64,000 bases of DNA from NCBI GenBank assembly GCA_013396995.1, contig VWZP01007503.1:407486-471485 (forward strand), written 5' to 3'. This DNA is from Dicaeum eximium (lineage: Eukaryota > Chordata > Aves > Passeriformes > Dicaeidae). Position 1 is the first letter of the stretch, and each line of letters begins with the position of its first letter. The notes under the pieces were generated by a model, which worked only from the letters and a program-made list of their open reading frames with translations, was not told the origin of the DNA and made no database searches. Below, piece by piece: positions 39,702 to 50,400 of the stretch. The position numbers and the translations under genes are program-made.

Positions 39702-41099
39702 TTACCTTGTGGCTCCTATATTCTTGTAATGGCACATAAGAAGGTCCTTGAAGGTTTTCTTGAAGGTGGCGTTGCAGAGCGCATAGCAGGCGGGGTTGAC
39801 GGTGCTGTTGATGTAGCAGAGCCAGTAACCCAGGGTCCATACGGTGCTGGGGATGCAGGATGTGCAGAAGCTGTTGATGAGCACCATCACATTGTATGGG
39901 GTCCAAGTGATGATGAAAGCCAGGAGGATGGCCAAAATCGTCCTTGTCACCTTTTTCTCTCGAGAAGGGGGTGGTTTCTTTTTGGCTGGCTGCTTGGTCA
40001 TCTTGACGATTTTCCGGGCTACGCTGTTCTGCTTCTCCTCTCCGTTCGTGCCTATGATCTCCACGGTGGTGTTGGTAGGGGCACAGCAGTCCCCCTTTTG
40101 GGACTTGGTGACTATCCTGATGCATGTCAGCTTGGAGTTCTCTGCTTTGACGTGGTCTTGAGAGGCAGAAGCCTGTCTGGCATCTTTGGTAGCTTCATCC
40201 TCTTTCAAGTTGGAAGCGACCGCGCTGATGGAGGTGGAGTCGTTGGAGCTCTCCTTCTCCCCTTGAACGCAGTTATTGGCCACAGTCTCTCCGCTGGTTT
40301 TTCCATTCTGAATTTTGCTGTGCTCCAACCCGTCTCCGCTGGTCGGGATATTGTTATTGTTTGGTTTCACTATTTTACCTTGGACAAGGCTGGGGGAAAC
40401 TGTTTCTTGGTTTTGGGCAGCTTCCTTTTTTCCTTTCTTTATCCGACTCTTACTGGCTCGAGAGATTTGCCAGTAAAGGACAGTCATGATGATAACGGGC
40501 AAATAGAAGGCTGCAATGGCAGTGCCAAAAGTGACAGCAGGGTTGGAAAAAAACTGGATGTAGCAATCCCCATCTGGGACAGTCCTTCCTCCCACAATGA
40601 ATTGCCAGAAAAGAATTGCAGGGGCCCAGAGGATGAAAGACAGCACCCAGGCGGCCGCGATCATCATGCCAGCCATCTTCGTGGTCCGCTTCACGGGGTA
40701 CGTCAGAGGCTTGGTGACACAGAAGTACCTGTCAAAGCTGATAATGAGCAGGTTCATCACAGAGGCGTTGCTGACCACGTAGTCAAGAGCCAGCCAGAGG
40801 TCACACACCACGGGCCCCAAGGGCCAGTAGCCTATCACAGTGTAGAGCGTGTACAGGTTCATGGAAAAGATGCCGATGATCAAGTCAGCGCAGGCCAGGC
40901 TGAACAGGAAATAATTGTTGACGGTCTGGAGGTGCCTGTTGACTTTGATTGACACCATGACCAGGATGTTGCCAATTATGGTGACCAGGCTGAGAGACCC
41001 TGCCACCAGGACAATGAACACCACCTCAACAGTTTTATAGCGGCTCTCCAAGGCCATCACATTTTCAGTGGAAGAGTTTATGTACGTTGAGTTATTCAT
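39702..41099 (-). CDS. CHRM2: Muscarinic acetylcholine receptor M2, complete coding sequence in one exon
   Basis: This is a class A GPCR for acetylcholine at the plasma membrane. The family couples to Gi/o, lowering cAMP and opening GIRK channels, and slows the heart. The frame gives 465 residues (human M2 has 466). It starts with N-glycosylation sequons at N2, N3 and N8. TM1 begins near residue 24 and TM7 ends near 440. Visible hallmarks are the amine-binding D106 (human D103), the C99-C179 disulfide pair, the DRY motif at 123-125, W399, Y402 and N403 in TM6, Y425 and Y429 in TM7, NPACY at 435-439, and the likely palmitoylated C456 in the tail ending IGATR. Loop 3 is long, about residues 215-385, as in M2 and M4. 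The start is the first ATG after a splice acceptor, with A at -3. M2 rather than M4 is supported by near-identity in the TMs and the MCHYKNIGATR end. Differences from human are an N-terminus 3 residues longer and a loop 3 four residues shorter. Identification is very secure. Confidence 0.98.
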   Translation of the reverse strand: MNNSTYINSSTENVMALESRYKTVEVVFIVLVAGSLSLVTIIGNILVMVSIKVNRHLQTVNNYFLFSLACADLIIGIFSMNLYTLYTVIGYWPLGPVVCDLWLALDYVVSNASVMNLLIISFDRYFCVTKPLTYPVKRTTKMAGMMIAAAWVLSFILWAPAILFWQFIVGGRTVPDGDCYIQFFSNPAVTFGTAIAAFYLPVIIMTVLYWQISRASKSRIKKGKKEAAQNQETVSPSLVQGKIVKPNNNNIPTSGDGLEHSKIQNGKTSGETVANNCVQGEKESSNDSTSISAVASNLKEDEATKDARQASASQDHVKAENSKLTCIRIVTKSQKGDCCAPTNTTVEIIGTNGEEKQNSVARKIVKMTKQPAKKKPPPSREKKVTRTILAILLAFIITWTPYNVMVLINSFCTSCIPSTVWTLGYWLCYINSTVNPACYALCNATFKKTFKDLLMCHYKNIGATR

Positions 41100-41138
41100 T
41101 TTGCTTCTGATAACAAGATACCCAGTTACAACTTAAGC
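41100..41138 (-). other. CHRM2: 5' UTR portion of the CHRM2 coding exon
   Basis: These 39 bases lie between the inferred splice acceptor and the ATG. They contain no upstream ATG on the minus strand. CHRM2 genes typically have their coding exon preceded by a short UTR segment and one or more distant non-coding exons, so this fits the family. The boundary rests on the splice-site consensus only, with no transcript evidence. Confidence 0.75.
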
Positions 41139-41162
41139 CTGCAGAGGAAAGAAAAGAAAACT
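41139..41162 (-). other. CHRM2: 3' splice acceptor of the CHRM2 coding exon
   Basis: Read on the minus strand, a nearly unbroken pyrimidine tract (TTTTCTTTTCTTTCCTCTG) runs into CAG and then G, a strong acceptor consensus. The AG occupies 41139-41140, so the exon begins at 41138. A competing AG lies 22 bases upstream at 41161-41162 but is preceded by an AT-rich stretch rather than a pyrimidine tract, so it is less likely to be used. Confidence 0.8.
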
Positions 41163-44100
41163 ATAAGATACCAAAATGATACCATCAGAAAGTTATTCCC
41201 TTTGCCTTTATGGAATGGATCCCAAAAAAAAACAACTTGGCGAAAGTTTAAAGCTAGAAGTTGTATTCAGTAAAAAACTGTCAGCTTTGGCTAAAGGAAA
41301 CACCTTGCAGTGTACAGTTTAGGAATAACAGAACAATAGGCTAGCTCTAAATATATGAGAAAGGCACACATTTGGACCCAAAACTGCATTTTTAAGTTCT
41401 CAGATGCATTTTTTTCTCTTTGTTATTTTTTAAAACTAATATTGACTTGAATATTTTGGAACTGAACCTGAATATTGTTTTCTTTCTTGCTAACAAAATA
41501 AATCCCTTTGCTCATTTCAAACCCTATTCCAAATAAAAAGTCTGGAATGGAGGGTGTAACATTCTTATAAGCCAGAGTGAAGCTGTAATCTACTAAGAGG
41601 CAGATATGGAAAGGAGATCTCTGTTTCTGTCTTTCTTTCATTTTCTACCTGGACATGCTTCTGTGAGGTTTATAGAATGGGTTTTTATCATATCTCCCCT
41701 AAATTTCTTACCCTGCATCTCCTTCTTTAGGCAACACATACAAAGATTTTGGCACTGCATCAAGTTAGTCTGTCAATAAACAAAAGAGGGTGGGTCTCTT
41801 GAAGTATGAACAGAGTTAGTAAACTCACCTCAGCTGAGCATGTAGTTAGATGCATGCATATTTTATTTCTATTTTTTTCAATATTGGCAAGATTAAAGTT
41901 ATTTTTCACTTAGTTTTGAGTATTTATACATGGATAAGGAGTTGTTTGTTTGGGTTTTTTTAAACATGATATTTTTGGATGTTTGCTTGTTTGCACTTTT
42001 CCCATTACTTTTCAAATCACAATATTTTTAATCTTCATCACATTCAGCTAAACAAAAGGTCTAAAATGGATAGCAGGGTAATGCTAAATAAAGAAGCAGA
42101 TAAAAATCAGTTCTGTTTACACATAGCAATTCTTTTTGTGCCCCATATATGTTACTGGCTGTGGTCAATAAATATTAATTAAATTGCTAGTGATACACAT
42201 TTGATAGAAGACTGAGAAAACAGTGCATGCTTTTGCCTTCAGGATACATTCTATCCTTTTGTGCATCCCCTGGAAGTCAATAGAATGCACTGGAATTGTG
42301 CAGCCTGTCTCTGAGTGCTCATTATTTATGAGCTGCGCTCAAGGGATTATTGAAGCATGAAGGCCAGATGTGACAGGGAAGTTAGNNNNNNNNNNNNNNN
42401 NNNNNNNNNNNNNNNNNNNNNNNNNNNNNNNNNNNNNNNNNNNACCCCCAACATAAGGCATCACTTCTTTAAGAAAGAATTTCTAAACGTGGCGCTGCAA
42501 TCAAAAGAAGACCAAAAAAATATGTCTATGTATGGCTCTTCTATACATCAGGGATTAGAGAATTCTCCTCTGGTCCCTCTGACTAACCTGCTGATGCACA
42601 GACATATGCAGTCCACATCACTTCAAAGGAGCAATGCATTTTTATTGTCATTTCAGAGCTGTGGTGTTTTGGTTTTTTTTTCCCCATTTTTTTTCCTTTT
42701 TTTCCAGATGCAAAAGAAGATGATGATGCAAAATGTCAGCGCAGCGGCAAAACCCCTTCTGACCTCTTGGAAAAATAAGCAAGTCTGTCTCCGTGGAAAA
42801 GGCAAAATGCTAAACCAGGGTGAAAGGTTTTCTGTCTGAGGCAACTTTGTAATCTTGCAATTTATACTCAAAGAAATACAACTGGCAGAGGGTGGGGCTC
42901 ATGTATTTGCCTTTGCTGTCAAAAACAGCTAAAATTTGTTTGCCAATTCTATGTTGAAGTGAATACATGAATAAATAGAGGAACATGAGGTTCTAAAGAC
43001 TTTTTTTTCTTGCTATCTATTTAGAGGTACATCATTAAAATTCTTGGGATTGGGTTCAAGATAACAAAATAAGGAAGAGGAATGCTTTAGTTAAGTGTGT
43101 GCTTTGTACAGTAAGAATAGGCTGAGTGGGATGTAGCAGAATTTCTACACTGTGCAAAAACATTGATGGGACACCTTTAATATATAGGACATTTCAGCAA
43201 TTCCCAGCCTATTTTTCTCCCAAAGTTTCACAGTTGAGCAGCTGGTTATCCAGTTAGATGTGTAGGACATCAATTTTTTGGACAAGCTAAGAATTTCTCC
43301 CAAGCAGAGTTGTTTATGAACATTCTTAACAGAATGCATTTTTAATGAAGAGACAAAATCACGCATAGAGCTGTATTGATTTAAAAAAAAAAAAATCAGC
43401 TGAAGAGGGTTTGTGATCCAGGGCTCTGCAGCTACCTCTGGTGACAGAAATTGAGTGGGGAAGCAAAATGGAAATGAGAAATAGTGGATTAGAGATTAAA
43501 AAACTGTGCTTTGTTAAAAGGAAACAAGTGCTTCCCTATGATATAATTTTTGAAAAACTGTTCAGAAGTTCTGTTTTCATTCCTCTGAAGAATAAAATTA
43601 ATTTCAAAAACTTGAAACTTTTGAAAACAAACTACCACCTCCCAGCTGACTTTATTCTTGACTCTTTTCAGGTGAAATTTTTCCCCACTTTCCCTGGAAA
43701 TATTGGTAATTCAGTAACAATTCCCCTGATTTTATGGGAATCTATAGGAGGTAAGGAGATGGATGAAAGCTAAAAGCTAATCTTACTTGCTAGGAATAGG
43801 ATTTCATTGTGCTAATATGAATAGCAGCAAAGCAAGGGAGTCTCTTTTCCTCTTTTTGCACAAAACTTTCCAGCCCTTTAGAAGGCTGGTAGCTCTGGAC
43901 TGCAAATTACATGGGCAGTCACAGCTTTTTGAGGTACAGGGAAATATCTGCACCACCAGCTCAAGTAAAACTTTCCTTTGCCTGCATCAGTGTGATTGTA
44001 AAGTGAAGCATATTTTGCTGTGTGTGTTGATGAGAGGGTGTAGGGCTGGAGAGACAAACCTGATTTCCACTGACATTTACTGTGGCTGCTCAGAGTACTA

Positions 44101-47100
44101 AAATTACACATGCAGAGGCAGGGGTGTGCACGCTGCTTAACCCAATAGCCCCTGCAATTTTCTGGGCTCCTTCCTGTTGGCTCCAGCAGGGCTGGCAGCA
44201 GGTGCATGGAGAGGGCTCTGTTTCTCATCCTGGCTGCTTGCTGCCTCTGTCCAGGACTGCCTGTGGATTACTTTTGTTCTTGTCTTGCCACAGAGCCCAT
44301 CTCTCTACTGGAGAGGCAGTTGTTATGGGAGCAGATGTTATTCATCAGGCAGACCTACAGGGCAGAGGCATTTTAAGGTGATACGACCTCCTGTGTGAGG
44401 AATACCAGATCTTATTCTTGAACAAACAGAGCTCTCCTCTGCGAGCCCGTGGGTGTTTTTGTGAGTTGCACAATATGGCACTGACTCCCATGGGCTGCCA
44501 TAATTCATCCTTCTATACTAAGTGCATTCCTGCTAAACAGAGAATACCCAGAAAAGGCAAGGAATGTCTCTTCTGACCTGAAAAGCAATCAAGATGATTT
44601 TCTGAAGTATATTTCAAAATATATATGACTTTTTGGAGTGGAAACACCATAATCGCTGCACGGAAAATGTCCAAAGCCAAGAAATCCACATACAAAATAA
44701 TTCTTTGTTTGATATTTGATATGTATTTGGGAAACATTCCCAGTGCAGGAGTTCCTCCCTCTAAAGAGCTCACAGTACTGAAAATCATTCCCCTCTACTG
44801 ACTGGGCAGCAGTTTAGGGCAGAACTGGGGCATACTTAAGCATTGCATCCTGCTGAGTTGTGCTTTCCACTTACCCCCACAGGAACACATCCATTTGGTG
44901 CAGGCAAATCTTGTAGCAAACACTGTAATTTTAAATTGAAAATGTATCTCCAACATCTGTCACAAAACAGACTACAGAAATGTTTGGTATATTGAAAAAA
45001 CCGGCTGATACATCACGCCTGTCAAAGTTGGTTAGACAAACTCTTCTTCTGTATTGTGCATATTGACAAGTTAAATTTGGTAAGGATTTAATGTCTTCTT
45101 TGAATTCTCTGAAACCATATAAAGGTCAAGACATGAAAGAGGCAACAAATGATCAGCACCTGAAAGTTATAATTGTGATTTAAACAGGATTACCCAAGAG
45201 TGTATGTGCATTGCCATTCTGAGGGCACATCTAAGCATCTAAGTCTCAAGCAGGAAATATACTTTAACTTTCTTTTTTTGATCTAGTTCCTCTTCAGCCC
45301 AAACCTATGTAAAATGGATTTGATGTTTGCTGTAGCAATAATGGATTTTTTTTGTCCTGAACTGATTTTTATCCTGAGCTGAATTGATTTTGAATCTAAA
45401 TTTCTTCCTGGTACAATTTAAACTCACAGTGTGAAAACAAAAAGAAAGAAACAAAATCCCTTAATCTGTGGTAAATATCCTAGGTATGTTAGCCAGAATT
45501 TAAGAGAGAATATAGATATAGTCTGGACTTTTGGTGAAAATACATTTCATAAAATACTCAAACACCTGAAGACTAAAATCTTTACCAGGTGGATTATCTT
45601 CTGCAATCCTTTTGAAACTGGAAACATCTTTGCTCACTGTCTTGGAGTGATCTTGGTTTTTTTTTAGTTTTTTTTCATGCACTTTTGTTTATCTCAATCA
45701 ACACATATCCTACAAAACAGATATCCTGTGGGCCTGCTTGGATCTACTTTCCCCCATTTAATTGTCAAGGATACCTAAGGGCAAAATCAAAAATTTCTGT
45801 GCAGATCTTGAAACAATAAGTAGATCAGAGTCAAAAACATAAAAAAAAAGGAAACCAACAGCATGCCACAAACAACAATTGAAACAAGGCAGAAATGAAA
45901 ATATTCCCCCCAAAGCAGCAGGGGACTGTACAGGAGTAGGTGTCAATGCTGGCACCAAAACTGCTGCCTTGGGGCACGTTAGGGTCTGAGAATTTGTAAG
46001 GCTAGTAACTCCATTTTGCACACTGCTGCTCTTGCAGTCTAAAACTGTACAGAAGGAAATACAGAAAAACTATGTAGAAGTAAATATAGTTTCATGAACC
46101 CAACTTGTTGGTATTAAATATCACAAAAGTGGAAGTACAGGCAGCATAGTATAAAAAACCCCAAACAAACAGTAATCTCTCTATCTTCAGGAAATAAATA
46201 ATAATTTAAAAAAAGGTAGTTTCTCCTCAAAGAGCTGCATAACAAACTATTTCTAATATATTGGTACTGTTAATACTATTACTGTTGTTATGATAGTCAC
46301 CCATTGGCACTAAGGCACATGAAATATTACCTTTCTCTCAGTATAGGTTTGGCTGCAGGTGAGTTTTTGTTTTTCAGGACCTGTGCAATCAAGAGGGGAT
46401 TTGCATTCTGTCTTTGGGCAGCTGACACCATTACAAGCTAAACTCTGCATTCTACTGCTCTGGGCAGACCTGAAAAATATGCTTAATACACATGGTTCAA
46501 CCTAACTGGTTTTGATCCACAAAAAGGGATTTTAACCTCCTGGACTACAGAAGATACTTTCACTGACATACCTTCTTATTCTTGCTAAGTTAATAAAAAA
46601 CCTGGGGCCAAAACTAGTGAGAAAATAACTAATTCTCTTGGTGAAGTCATGGAAGGTTTTCCTCTCTGTTCTTGTGGAACCATTGTGGAGATTTATCCAT
46701 ATGATAAAAGTGACTGAACACAATGATCCATGTCATTCTTTCTGGGTCCCACCTGCAATCCTGTGCCACTCAGCTTGTCAGAGGTGCTTACACAGTAGAG
46801 GGAGTTTTCAGAATGGCCACTGTAAAGCAGAAGGTTTCAGCATTACATTTCAGGCAAGGTAAATAGTTAGGGATGCTCTTGCTGTTGAAAGCTAGAAGAG
46901 AAGAGCATTTTTTATTTTTGTTTTTCTTTTTTTTTTTTCAGGTAAGCTATGAAACATGCCTATTTGCTAAGATGAAAATAAATTTATAATCCAGAAATCA
47001 GAGAAAAAGAAAAATTTTATCTTTGGAGTATGAAAGCCAAAACTGAAGCATCCCACAGCTTTCTCTGGAGGGCTGACTTAAATGGATAGGATCTCCATCT

Positions 47101-47326
47101 AGAGGCACAGATAAGCAGCTGCCACATAAAAGAGTCATTTCCAGCAGTAGAATGGCTTAAAAATATTTTAAAAACTTTTTTACCTCTCAGGCAGATGAGA
47201 CCTACATTTTATTGCAAGTTAAATTTTATTATAATTAATGAGTAGAGGTATAATTTGATGAAAACCTGAAACCACTACAGTTAAATATTCCTGGAGCAAG
47301 CAGTCTGGATGAAGAGGTATATAACC
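41163..47326. other. Probable CHRM2 intron, proximal part
   Basis: Non-coding AT-rich DNA upstream of the coding-exon acceptor, interrupted by the 58-base gap. No non-coding first exon could be identified from sequence alone. No CpG-rich promoter-like island is seen. Confidence 0.5.
42386..42443. other. Assembly gap of 58 unknown bases
   Basis: A run of N lies about 1.25 kb upstream of the CHRM2 coding exon, in the probable intron. Any open frame crossing it is meaningless. Confidence 0.99.
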
Positions 47327-47462
47327 TGGGATAAACTCAATCAGTCAGAGCATGGCTCTAATAACACCACAGTTGTGGTTTCAATCCCTGGATAGGTCAT
47401 TCACTTAAGAGCTGGGCTTGGTGATCCTTGTGGGTCCTTCCAAATCAGAATATTCTGTGATC
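47327..47462 (+). mobile_element. TguSINE1-like SINE with recognisable pol III boxes
   Basis: The head aligns with tRNA-Ile: TAAACTCAATCAG (47332-47344) corresponds to box A, CTCTAATAACACC to the anticodon arm, and GGTTTCAATCC (47377-47387) to box B with one or two substitutions. A CR1-like segment follows (GCTGGGCTTGGTGATCCTTG, then TGGGTCCTTCCAAATC), ending in AGAATATTCTGTGATCT. It is better preserved at the tRNA end than the 18.1 kb copy. It lies in sense with the + strand, so it is antisense to CHRM2 within the probable intron. Confidence 0.8.
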
Positions 47463-50400
47463 TAGTTTGACTGGGCCAGCCAGTGCACAGAAATGTGTGC
47501 TTAGGCCTGAGTTTAGTTGTCAATTTGGGCACGACCCAGCTCAAAGTGTTGTTTCATAGAAGGTCATAAATGGGTTGGAAGAGTGGCTGATGTCATCAAA
47601 AGGTAAAATCTAGGGTCTAGCTCATACCACATACACATTTCAGCAGTGCGCCTATACTGATTTCTGCTGGCAGAGGTTGAAGGTTGTAGGAGAGATAGAA
47701 AAGGGACATCAAAGTGGCAGATTTCAGTAAGTCACTTCTCCTTCCTGCCCTGTGCTGCACTGCTGTTTTTGGAAGTTGACTGAAGCTCCTCACACCCAAA
47801 ACCAAATAAGTTTTGTCTGACTATAACTATCTTCTTCAAGCACTTTAGTTAAAATAGTCATGCTAGAACTCAGACTAAAATTATACCTATCCTCAGCCAT
47901 GAGAAAGGTTGCCTCAGCAGAAGAGTTATTTAAGTTTCTGTTCAGCTTGAAGATCATTAGGTTCAAGGATACATCTCCTGAAGAAAGAGTGTGGTGAGAG
48001 TTAAGTAGTCCCTCTGCAGCCCAGCACAGATTGGAAGCAAAGTACTTCATTATCCTCAGCTCACCTATCACACCTGTGCTGTTAAATACAAAAACCTTAT
48101 GAAGCTACTCAAAGCCCCTGAGTGACAAGTGGTGAAGCTGCTGAAAGAGGAGGGGGATCAGAAGGCTGATTGAAACCAGCTTAACACACAAGCAGACCTA
48201 AAAAATTTCCACCCAAACCAACCAACCAACCAACACCCCTAGACAAAAAAAAAAAAAATCCCAAAACCTTAGTCTTTGTAGTCTTTCCTGGCTTAAATTG
48301 GTTTTTATTTTCTGGTTTTTTTTGCAAGAGCCTGTAGGAATATTGGTCATGAAATAACCCCAGAGAACTCCAGTAGAGTATAGGGAGGGTCTCTTAAGGA
48401 ACCTTGGATTAACTCCCTCAACCTGCCAGTGATTCCAAAAAACATTCTGTAACATTTCAGTGAATGTCTGCAAATCCCTCCAAGTCATAGAAATCCTTTT
48501 GGGATCATGAATAAACCCATGGAGACTCTCACTCTGTTCTTCAGACAGAGTCAAAGTAGGGCTTCTGATGGGAATATTAACATATGAGAGCCCAAAGAGA
48601 CTCTTACTGAAGATAAAGAAAACCTTTCCTTTTCCCTAGGTTGTAAATGGTGTAAGTACCTGGCTTTTGCATGGGATTTTTATTTTTTTATTATTACTCA
48701 CTAAGATCTATCAGATAATCCTCTAATCTGCTTAAGTACCTTATTTCTTTACTCAGCAAATGTTTTTAAAATTTTTTTAAACACCATCATGGTCAGTCTT
48801 TCACAAAATTGTCAAGAGCTCGAAAATCTAGTCTGTTCTTCCATGTCCATAAATTGTGGGGATTTTTACACATCTTCCATCTTCCTTAACAGCTTACCTA
48901 AGATGTAGTAGAAGCACAGAGAAAAATGCTGATTCAGATATAACAGGGAATGGCTCAAATTCTTTGCAAGTATTTAGGCATATATTGAACAAAAGTTCCA
49001 ACTGTTCTGAGAGGGCAGCTAAATCTTTTTTATGTCTGTTTTACTGTAGACTGCATTTGAAGCAGTGATAGTGAAATACTGAAGGAACTTAATAAGGTTC
49101 TTACCTTACCAGAAAGCAGTGATATCTAAATTTCCAAACCAGAATCTATATTTCCAAGCTCATTCAGCAGGCTGAGAAAAGTTTGTGAAAGGTGGAAAGA
49201 GAGGAAATGCCTAACCAAATACTTATAAAAACATTTAAAAATCTCAAATGAAGTGTTTGCTGCAGCTAATTATAAATATGTTGATCACAACCATGATTGT
49301 TTACTGTGGGTCTGCACGATCATCTCCCCTTTTATGAACAGAGAACCTCAAAGATTACACAGTCCTTGCCAAAGAAAGAGAGATTTATTTAGCAGTTTTT
49401 CATAGCTACTGCATTAGGATAGGTTCCCTAAGTCTCTGACTGTGTTATGTTTCACTATATGACTGCTACCAACTTTAATTACATAGACTTTAGCTACAGA
49501 CTAGTTGTGTTTTGACTCCATTACAGGTTTAACAAATCTGTGTCTAAGTCTGGCTCTGATGCATGGGTCCAGATATTGGTCCTAACATGCTCCAGCTCCT
49601 CTTAGCAAGGTCAAATACCTTAGCTTTGCATTAATTCACCATGCCTTTAAGAGAAGCCTCTGTTAAATAATTATGTAATGTTTAGCAAGCTTAACTTAAT
49701 AACAGGAAAATGAGGGACCTGGGGACTTGTCTCAGGCCATGTACCTTCTGTAAAAATTATACTCATTATCACTGAGCCAGGTAGACTAAAATTCATAAGC
49801 AAATACTCTCAAGCTCTCTGCACATTTTGGTTTTTAAAGAGATATAAGTGAAGACTCTTGAATATTGACCAAAATAAAACAATGGGAGCATTTAAAATCT
49901 AGGGTTTAAGAAGAGATAAACTGGATTATTTGAAGCCAAAAATATTAAAAGCCTGAGGGGCATTAACTAGCACAGGATGGAGAAGAGCAGGCCATTACTG
50001 TGTGCCCGCAAACTTCACAAACTCACTTTGTTACTTCAGCAATGAAGTCTGTGTGATACCAAATAGCCACAGAGTGATGGTAATGAATTTATTTGATGTC
50101 CGTTGCACATTCCATTCTATGTCAAAGATGAGTTTTTAATTAAAAGAGAGAAAGAGGTTTATTCTGATATTCAGAAACGGTGCCATTGTATTTCACCACA
50201 TGGGAACCTCTTGAACATTGTGGCAGAAGCACCACGTGGGCTTCAACACAACTGCTGGTAAAATGACTTGACTTGCTAATGAAGTCAGTTCCTACCCCAT
50301 TTGTGGTGTTGAGGATCTCAAACAATTTTTATGAAAGTCCTGAAATTCCACAATTATGCTGTACATTACTCTCTGCCTTTCTTTGGTAGACTAATCTGTT

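Noticed and set aside
39652..40125. 157-codon minus-strand frame rich in His, Gln and Arg
   Set aside because: It is an alternative frame of the CHRM2 coding sequence, with composition typical of a frame shadow.
39657..40952. 431-codon open frame on the plus strand opposite CHRM2
   Set aside because: It lies almost wholly within the antisense of the CHRM2 exon. Long antisense frames are common opposite GC-biased coding exons, and the translation has no recognisable domain.
42357..42839. 160-codon open frame spanning the N gap
   Set aside because: It is held open only by unknown bases.
47550..47600. Possible CR1 remnant (CATAGAAGGTCATAAATGGGTTGGAAG region)
   Set aside because: Suggestive but too short and diverged to call without an alignment.
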